Shown: positions 57,609-64,000 of the stretch, one piece after another
Layout of the letters: the number at the start of each line of letters is the position of its first letter
Numbering within the stretch: position 1 is the stretch's first letter
Assembly: GCA_963695105.1 (NCBI GenBank)
Contig: CAVOGC010000040.1
Coordinates: forward strand, 1 to 64,000
Length of the DNA: 64,000 nucleotides
From: Competibacter sp963695105
GTDB taxonomy: Bacteria; Pseudomonadota; Gammaproteobacteria; Competibacterales; Competibacteraceae
Reading direction: 5' to 3'
The notes under the pieces: generated by a model
What the model was told of the DNA's origin: nothing
Database searches by the model: none
The model's input: only the letters and a program-made list of their open reading frames with translations
Position numbers and translations under genes: made by a program

Positions 57609-60600
57609 ATGCTGGTATCGGAAGAAAGCGTTGCGGCGTTGGAAGCCGAGGTCGCCGAAGCACTCGGCATTCTGGAGGGGTTGCCCGCGGGAAACGACGG
57701 CGCCGACCAAGACGGGATCGCCTTGGTGCTCCACCGTTATGCCGGGCAAGTGGAGCGTATCGGTTTGGCGGCCGGCGAGGCCGGCTTCCTGGGACTTCAG
57801 GATACCTGCCTGCTGTTTCAGGAAAATCTGATCGGCTCTGAGCGCCCGAGGCCAGGGGCTCAGCGACACCGAACGGGAACGGTTGGAGGAATGGCCGACG
57901 CTGGTCATCGGCTATCTGATGTCGCCGAACGACACACAGGCCAGCGATGCCTTGCTCGACCACCTGCAAAACCCGGTTTGGAGTACGCCGCTGCCGGCGG
58001 CGGAAGCCGATGTGTTGCGCGACCTGCTGATGCCGGCCGAGTTGGCGGCGGAGCAGGAAGAATCGGGCGAAACGCTGGAATCCTCGACCGAGCCCGCCGA
58101 ACCCGTCGCCGTTATGGCGGAAGAAACGGAGGCGGAACCTATTCAGGCGGAAACATGCGTTCGCCCTCCCCTCCCGGTGCTCTCCCCCGACAGAGAAGAG
58201 GCGTCGGTAACCGACGACTCGGCACCGGTTCCTTCTCCGCTGACAGAGGAGGACTGGGATCGGAAGTCCGAAGGGTTTACGCCCGAAATACTTCCGGTGG
58301 AACCACCCGATCCCCCACTCGCGCCACTACCGGCGCTGGCCAGTGAGCCGGCGATTCCGGTCGCCGTGGTGGAGGAACCTCAAACCGATACGGATCATGC
58401 CACGACCGCCCCTCCAGCGGCGGAACCGCAACCGGCTATCGAAGCCGCGCCGGAAACTCTCATCGCGACCGTCGAGGAAACGATGTCCGCCACGGCGGCG
58501 GAACCCGCGCGGGAAATCCCTGTGGCAACCCCGTTGGAATCGCTTGAGGTTGTGGATGGAACCGTCGAGCAAGAACTTGAACTTCCAGCCACGACCATCA
58601 GCGGTGTACAACCGACGACCGCCAGGGAAGATACAGACTCCGCGGCGGCAGAGCTGGAAGCAGCGGCAGAACTGGAAGCCGCGGCAGAGCTGGAAGCAGC
58701 GGCAGAGCTGGAAGCAGCGGCAGAGCTGGAAGCAGCGGCAGAGCTGGAAAGTCCGGCAACATCGTTCACGCCAGATGCCGCCCAACAGGAACTATTGGAA
58801 ATCCTTTGCGAGGAAATCGCGCAGATCGCCGAAGCCACCGCTGAAGCGATGGCCGTGATCTCGGCCGCCGACAGCACGCCCGAAGCCCGCATCGAAGCCT
58901 GGTCCGGCTATACCGAATACCTGGAGCGACTGGGAGAAGCCTCGGCCTCCATCAACTTGACGGGACTACAACAAACCTGCGCTTACCTGTACGCCAATCT
59001 GCTCGAACTGGCTGCTCAGGATGGCCCACCGCATTCGGAGCAGCAGCGCCTGGTGGAAGCTTGGCCCGCGCTGGCGTTTGACTACCTGCGAGCGCCCGAC
59101 GACCGCTCGACCTGCGAAGCACTGGCCCGGCATCTGCAAGAGGCTCACTGGCCGCAACCGCTGGCGGCCAGTGACGTGGTCGCGCTGACCGATCTACTGC
59201 TTGCGCCGAAGCTGGTGGCCGAGGAAACCGAGGTGGAAGCCCGGCAGCAACAGGCGCAACCCGACGACATATCGCTGGCGCTGCCGGCCGATGTCAACCA
59301 GGATTTGCTGGACGGCTTGCTGCAGGAACTGCCCCATCAAGCCGCCGGCTTTTCCGCCGCCATCCAACGGCTGGCCACCGGCGACGGCCAACTCGCCGAC
59401 GTGGAAGTGGCGCGGCGCATCGCCCATACCTTGAAGGGCGCCGGCAACACTGTCGGGGTGCGCGGCATCGCCACTCTGACCCATCACATGGAAGACATCC
59501 TGCAAGCACTCTCCAAGCACGGCGTGCTGCCCAACCGACCGCTGGCCGATACCCTGCTCAACGCCGCCGACTGCCTGGAAACCATGAGCGAGGCGCTGCT
59601 GGGCATGAGCGCGCCGCCGCCGCAGGCGCTGACCGTGCTGCAAACCGTGCTGGACTGGGCCAACCGCATCGACCGGGCGGGAGTGCCCGCCAGTGACGAA
59701 ATCCCGCCCTCGGCGACCGACCAACCGGAACCTCCGCCCTCCGCCACTCAACCACCCGAAACCGCGCCCGCACCGCAGCCCGCCGCTTCGACCGCCGAAA
59801 CGGCTTTGCGGGTTTCCGCCCATCTCGTGGACAACCTGCTGCGACTGGTGGGCGAAAGCATCATCCTCACCGGCCAGGTCCAGGAGCGGATTCGTAAAGC
59901 CATCGATCAAACCCGGGCGGTGACGGCGCAAAACCGGCTGTTCCAGAACCTGGCCGCCGAATTGGAGCAACTGGTTGATGTTCGCAACGTGTCGTCGCCA
60001 CTATCCAAATCGATGCAGCGCGGCGATTTCGACCCCTTGGAACTGGAGCAGTACAACGAACTAAATACCGTCACCCACCGGTTGGTGGAAGTCGCCATCG
60101 ACGCCCGCGAGATGAACCGCACCGTGGAGGACAACCTGATACTGCTGGATTCGCTGCTGGTGGACCAGGGCCGTCTGCACCGGGACAGTCAGGAGGCGGT
60201 GCTGCGCACTCGCATGGTGCCGATTCAAACCGTGGTGCCCCGCCTGCAGCGCAGCGTGCGCCAAACCTGCCGGCTGGTGGACAAGGAGGCGGAACTGGTG
60301 GTGTACGGCGCCGACACCCCCATGGACAGCAACGTGCTTAACAACATCATCGACCCGTTGATGCACATCCTGCGCAACGCGGTCGATCACGGCATCGAAC
60401 CGCCACGGCAGCGCCAGCACCTGGGCAAGCCCCAAACCGGCCGGATCGAACTGCGTTTCTTGCGTGAGGGCGACAACATCGCCATCCACTGCCGGGACGA
60501 CGGCGCCGGACTGGATTTGGCGGCGATCCGCCGGACGGCGGAGGAACATGGACTGCTCGCCCCCGACAAACCGCTGGAACCGGACGAGCTGGCCCGACTG

Positions 60601-61614
60601 ATCCTGCTGCCGGGGTTTTCCACCCGCGGCGCGGCCACTCAAACCTCGGGGCGCGGCATCGGCATGGACATGGTCTACAGCCGGCTGCTGGACATGAAAG
60701 GCTCACTGCGCATCCAGACCGAAGCCGGCAAGGGCTGCCTGATGGAACTGCGGCTGCCGGTCACCCTGATCTCCACCCACGCGCTGCTGCTGCGCGTGCG
60801 GGATCAGATTTATGCCCTCTCCGACCGCGGCATCGAACAAATCCTGTACTCCGGCGCCGGCAAGATACAGACGCTGGGCAAGACAACCACCTACCGACTG
60901 GGCAACGACATCCACGAATTCGCTTTGCTGGAGACCCTGCTCAATCTGCCGCACGACCGGCGCGAACGCGAGCGCGACCACGGCGCGGCGCCGGTGCTGC
61001 TGGTGCGGGAAGAAACCGGTGGCCTCCGCGCCGTGCTGGTGCAGGAAGTGTTGGACAGCCGCGACCTGGTGGTTAAAAACATGGGCCAGTACATCCCCAA
61101 GCTCCCCGGCATCGTGGGCGCCACCATCCTTGGCGACGGTAGCACGGCGCCAGTGCTGGATCTACCCGAACTGCTGCGCGCCCAAACCGCCGGCCAGCGG
61201 TTGCCGGCAACTGTCCGACCGGCTGAATCCGCCGTTCCCACCCCCCACCGCCAGATCGTACTGGCGGTGGACGACTCGCTGAGCGCGCGCCGTTCGCTCG
61301 CGCAGTTTGTGCAAGATGCCGGCTTCGAGGTGCGCACCGCGCGCGACGGCCTGGAGGCGATCGAAATCATCAACGGCCAGCGTCCAGACCTGGTGCTGGC
61401 CGACTTGGAGATGCCGCGCATGAACGGCCTGGAACTGACCGCGCACCTGCGCGCCAACCAGGCCACTCACGCCCTGCCGGTCATTATGATCACCTCGCGC
61501 TCCACCGTTAAACACCGGCGCGAGGCCGAGACCGTCGGCGTCAATACTTATCTGACCAAGCCGTTCATGGAAGACGAACTGCTCGAACAGATTCACAGGT
61601 TGCTGCACGCATGA
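57609..61614 (+). CDS. chpA: Hybrid CheA-like histidine kinase ChpA, one frameshift
   Basis: A kinase of about 1334 residues. N-terminal Hpt-like half modules occur twice (EAGFLGLQDTCLLFQENL and later INLTGLQQTCAYLYANLLEL) without phosphorylatable His; between them is an acidic/Pro-rich region with six AAAELE repeats. The active Hpt is near residue 600 (ARRIAHTLKGAGNTVG). The kinase core follows: dimer part VDNLLRLVGESI, ATP-binding LRNAVDHGIEPP and GRGIGMDMV, CheW domain, and a C-terminal receiver (AVDDSLSARRSLAQF, LADLEMPRMNG, YLTKPFMED). A one-base change in GGGG at 57855-57858 joins the N-terminal frame (57609) to the rest. Confidence 0.85.
58642..58749 (+). repeat. Six 18-bp tandem repeats inside chpA
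   Basis: GCAGCGGCAGAGCTGGAA repeated six times (three exact, three with one to two changes), each coding AAAELE. The predicted product is an alpha-helical acidic spacer between the N-terminal modules and the Hpt domain. Copy number could vary between strains. Confidence 0.9.
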
Positions 61615-62090
61615 ACCGGCTTGCTCCAATAACGCTGGCCGAACTGCGGGAAATCCGAATGTTTGCCGGGCTGACCCTGGACGGATACCAGTGGCTGCTA
61701 CCGCAAACGGAGATTTCTTCGCTGGAGTCGCTCCTGGACATTGACCAGGAGGTGCGGGCGCCGCACGGTATCGGCGCCGTCGGGCTCGGCGGTGAATGGC
61801 GGCCGGTGTACTGTCTGTCTGGCGAATTGCGGCTGTTGCCACACATGCCCAACAGCCGCCGGACCTGCGTGTTGCTGGACAACGGCGCCGACCGCTTCGG
61901 CCTGGTTTGCGATCAGGTTGAAACGCTCGCCGAAACCCCGCGTCTGCTGGCGTTGCCAGCTTGCATGAAGCAACCGGATTCCCCCATTCAGGCGCTGGCG
62001 TTGCTGGATGATGAGCTAGGCTGCGTGACCACTACTGAACATCTGGCGGCCTTGCTTGCCGCGCTCGCGGAGGGTGCCGGTGGCCACTGA
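61611..62090 (+). CDS. CheW-like protein
   Basis: A 159-residue protein overlapping the chpA stop (ATGA). The core GYQWLLPQTEISSLESL near 25-41, EWRPVYCLSGELRLLPHMP and FGLVCDQVETL resembles the CheW/ChpC fold but is diverged. It lies between chpA and a second CheW-like gene; a structural coupler in the Pil-Chp array is likely. Confidence 0.62.
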   Translation: MNRLAPITLAELREIRMFAGLTLDGYQWLLPQTEISSLESLLDIDQEVRAPHGIGAVGLGGEWRPVYCLSGELRLLPHMPNSRRTCVLLDNGADRFGLVCDQVETLAETPRLLALPACMKQPDSPIQALALLDDELGCVTTTEHLAALLAALAEGAGGH

Positions 62091-62550
62091 AAGCCCGAGG
62101 GAAAACACCGCCTGGGTGCTGGCGCTGGATGATCGCCTGCGCGCCGCCGTGAGCGAGCGCGAGCTGATCCATCTGATCGAAACACCGACATTGCTGGAAG
62201 TACCGCTGAGCCCGTACTACTGCCGGCAGGCGCTGCTATGGAACGACCGCCTGCTGCCGGCGATGGATTTGGCTGCCTGGCTGCGGGGGCAACCGACGCA
62301 ACCGGCGCGGAAAATGGCCGGGGTGGTCGCCTACCAGCCGCGGGCGGGCACGGACCCCGAGTACGGCGTGCTGCTCCTGAACGGTATTCCAACGCGGGCG
62401 CGCGTCTCTGACACACAAGCTTGCAAGTTGCCCGAACAGCCAACCGGCTGGCGAACCCTGGCTATTTCCTGCTTCCTCCACGCCAATGACCCGGTACCCA
62501 TCCTGGATCTTCCCCATATCTTCAGCGGCGAGCTGCTGGAGGCACGGTAG
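62080..62550 (+). CDS. CheW-like protein, ChpC-type
   Basis: A 156-residue protein with GTG start overlapping the previous gene by 11 bp. It has the CheW-like pattern IHLIETPTLLEVPLSPYYCRQ (in part), ALLWNDRLLPAMDLAAWL and PVPILDLPHIFSGELL. ChpC in Pseudomonas has the same position after chpA. The overlap suggests both are made together. Confidence 0.65.
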   Translation: MATESPRENTAWVLALDDRLRAAVSERELIHLIETPTLLEVPLSPYYCRQALLWNDRLLPAMDLAAWLRGQPTQPARKMAGVVAYQPRAGTDPEYGVLLLNGIPTRARVSDTQACKLPEQPTGWRTLAISCFLHANDPVPILDLPHIFSGELLEAR

Positions 62551-62695
62551 CGCCGGCTTCCGCGCGCCCGCAAGGCCACCGGCGCGACCGGCCGGACCGG
62601 CGGTCATCCTGGCCGGCCCGATCCGAAGCAGGCGCTTGGACACCCGTCATCAAACCATGAATTTCATAACGACCCCAATAGGTTAGGAGACATCA

Positions 62696-63742
62696 ATGAC
62701 TCGCTGGAAACTTAACGTTGCCATCATGTTAGCGCTAGGAACCCTCGCCAGCAGCGCTTTTACGCAGACGAACCGTGACCGACTGCTCATTGTCGGTTCG
62801 TCCACTGTTTATCCGTTCGCGGAGAAAGTGGGTCAGCAGTTCAGCGAAAATACCGGCATGAAAGCGCCGGAAATCAGATCCACCGGCACCGGCGACGGCA
62901 TGAAATTGTTCTGCGCGGGGGCTGGCCAGGAAACCCCCGATATCGTTAACGCTTCGCGCCCTATCAAACCCGCCGAGGTGGAGCTATGCGCAAAGAATGG
63001 CGTGAATGAAATTATTGAAGTCACCGTTGGTTATGACGCTATCGTCGTCGTAAGCTTGGGCAATGCCCAACCACTTAATTTAACCCGCAAGGAGTTGTTC
63101 TTGGCGCTTGCCAAGAATGTTCCAGACCCGAAGGACGAAACACAACTAATTCCCAATCCCTACCAGAATTGGAAAGATATCAACCCCGATTTACCAAACC
63201 AAAAGATCAAGGTGTGGGGTCCAGATCAGGCACATGGCACCTACGATTTAATTTTGAGCAATATCATGCTGGCTGGTTGTCGGCAACTGAATTCCATTAA
63301 AGCCATGGAGCAAGCCAATCCCGAGAAGTTCACGGCTGTTTGCCAGACGTTTCGGCAAGATGGCGCTTATACCGAGGATGGAAAATTCGAAAAAATTCTG
63401 GCGGCCGTAAAAAGCGACCCAAATACCGTGGGCATTCTGAGTTTTTCATACTTGGTTCAGGACACAACTTTACGAGGCGCGGAAATCGACAGCATGTTAC
63501 CCGCCTACGGTAGTATCGCCCATGGTGTATATCCATTAACCCGACCCCTGCGCTTTTACCTGAAAAAAGCGCATATCGATGTCGTTTCGGGTCTTCGCGA
63601 GTTCGTCTCCGAATTTACTTCCGAGCCAGCGTGGGGCACTACTCAAGGTTATCTAGTGAAGTTGGGCATGGTCCCCATGCCACTCAGTGAACGCAGACAA
63701 GTAAAATCCGATGTTGAGAAATTAAAGCCATTGTCACGGTAA
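62696..63742 (+). CDS. pstS: Phosphate-type periplasmic substrate-binding protein
   Basis: A 348-residue secreted protein (signal ending near residue 22, SSAFTQ) of the PstS type. The core has LLIVGSSTVYPFAEKV, RSTGTGDGMKLFC, the ASRPIKPAE block and a KVWGPDQAHGTYDLI block. The first part matches PstS phosphate-ligand motifs (SSTV, STGxGxG). ATG follows TTAGGAGAC. The pstCAB genes are not in the window, so either the operon is elsewhere or it is an orphan. Confidence 0.85.
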   Translation: MTRWKLNVAIMLALGTLASSAFTQTNRDRLLIVGSSTVYPFAEKVGQQFSENTGMKAPEIRSTGTGDGMKLFCAGAGQETPDIVNASRPIKPAEVELCAKNGVNEIIEVTVGYDAIVVVSLGNAQPLNLTRKELFLALAKNVPDPKDETQLIPNPYQNWKDINPDLPNQKIKVWGPDQAHGTYDLILSNIMLAGCRQLNSIKAMEQANPEKFTAVCQTFRQDGAYTEDGKFEKILAAVKSDPNTVGILSFSYLVQDTTLRGAEIDSMLPAYGSIAHGVYPLTRPLRFYLKKAHIDVVSGLREFVSEFTSEPAWGTTQGYLVKLGMVPMPLSERRQVKSDVEKLKPLSR

Positions 63743-63871
63743 GGGTTGTGGCACAAACGCGATGGCGCCGATGGCGCAACCCGATCCCTCTCCCTCTTGG
63801 CAGGGGGGAGGGAACTGAATGATTGCCGTCGATTCAAGGTTGCCCGACAGTAGCGTCGGTGTGGTACAAGT
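63743..63871. repeat. CTCCC/GGGAG-type dispersed element
   Basis: CCCTCTCCCTCTTGGC followed by AGGGGGGAGGGAACTG near 63785-63815, an imperfect hairpin that resembles elements in hypF, hypD and after speD. It lies between pstS and a gene on the opposite strand. Confidence 0.45.
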
Positions 63872-64000
63872 TCAATCGGCCGTATCGTCCTGCGCCATCG
63901 CGGCCACTTCCGGCCGCACGGTGCCGGTTTGCAGCAGTCCGTCCCGCAATTCGCAGGTCGCCGGAAACTCCCAGAACTGACTCAACGTGTCGGGGTTACC
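63872..64000 (-). CDS. Partial CDS, 3' end only, unknown
   Basis: The last 42 codons of a minus-strand gene that continues beyond the window. It reads NPDTLSQFWEFPATCELRDG, then a tail of GLLQTGTVRPEVAAMAQDD to a TGA at 63872. No family is recognised from this fragment. Confidence 0.5.
   Translation of the reverse strand, partial: GNPDTLSQFWEFPATCELRDGLLQTGTVRPEVAAMAQDDTAD

Noticed and set aside
1..64000. CRISPR arrays, rRNA operons, prophage or integrase genes
   Set aside because: No regularly spaced direct repeats, no rRNA-like sequence and no integrase or phage structural genes were seen in the window.

Overview
The window looks like a chromosomal piece of a GC-rich gammaproteobacterium. 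Three things point there: the order ygfB-like / pepP / ubiH / ubiI, the zapA - 6S RNA - 5-formyl-THF cyclo-ligase order, and an E. coli-type SpeD. Genes for glycogen and starch turnover (glgX, a GH57 enzyme, pyruvate kinase), fumarate reductase with a rhodoquinone gene, and a Hyb-type hydrogenase suggest a facultative fermenter. A glycogen-accumulating relative of Candidatus Competibacter would fit, but this is inference; no rRNA is present.

Layout. 0-5 kb: frdABCD, rquA (ubiquinone to rhodoquinone) and a Coq10/RatA-like quinone-binding protein. 5-13 kb, minus strand: a hydrogenase operon hybO-hybA-hybB-hybC-hybD-hypC/hybG-hupK, preceded by a Crp/Fnr regulator and an FNR-type site placed as for class II activation. 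13.7-18.6 kb: a cytochrome c, hupE, hypA, hypB, hypF. 18.6-27.5 kb: a visibly lower-GC block that separates hypABF from hypCDE. It carries glgX, a SnoaL-like protein, a GMC oxidoreductase, a DJ-1/PfpI protein and an unusual AGE-fold/STAS fusion, plus a DUF4239-like membrane protein. 27.5-30 kb: hypC, hypD, hypE. 30-34 kb: a multiply frameshifted pyruvate kinase and a GH57 glycosidase. 34-45 kb: OsmC, speD, coq7, a 2Fe-2S ferredoxin, rplM-rpsI, tRNA-Gln, two tandem porins, a RelE/ParE-like toxin pair, rpiA, ilvA fused to an ISAzo13-type transposase remnant, an EVE protein, fau and 6S RNA. 45-52 kb: zapA, a ZapB-like protein, a UPF0149 protein, pepP, ubiH, ubiI, a Rieske protein and an ABC-2 exporter. 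52.4-62.6 kb: a Pil-Chp chemosensory cluster containing a periplasmic amino-acid-type binding protein. 62.7-63.7 kb: pstS.

How the genes fit together. Hydrogenase (H2 to quinone), rhodoquinone synthesis and fumarate reductase could form an anaerobic H2/fumarate electron chain, while coq7, ubiH and ubiI make the ubiquinone precursor aerobically. Glycogen debranching and GH57 enzymes would feed glycolysis through pyruvate kinase.

Caveat. Seven genes (hybB, pyk, a ferredoxin, a porin, pepP, pilJ, chpA) contain about ten apparent frameshifts. Nearly all are explained by one extra base, often in a run of 3-4 G or C, so many are probably assembly errors. The best candidate for an undescribed system is the five-gene glgX to AGE-STAS cluster.
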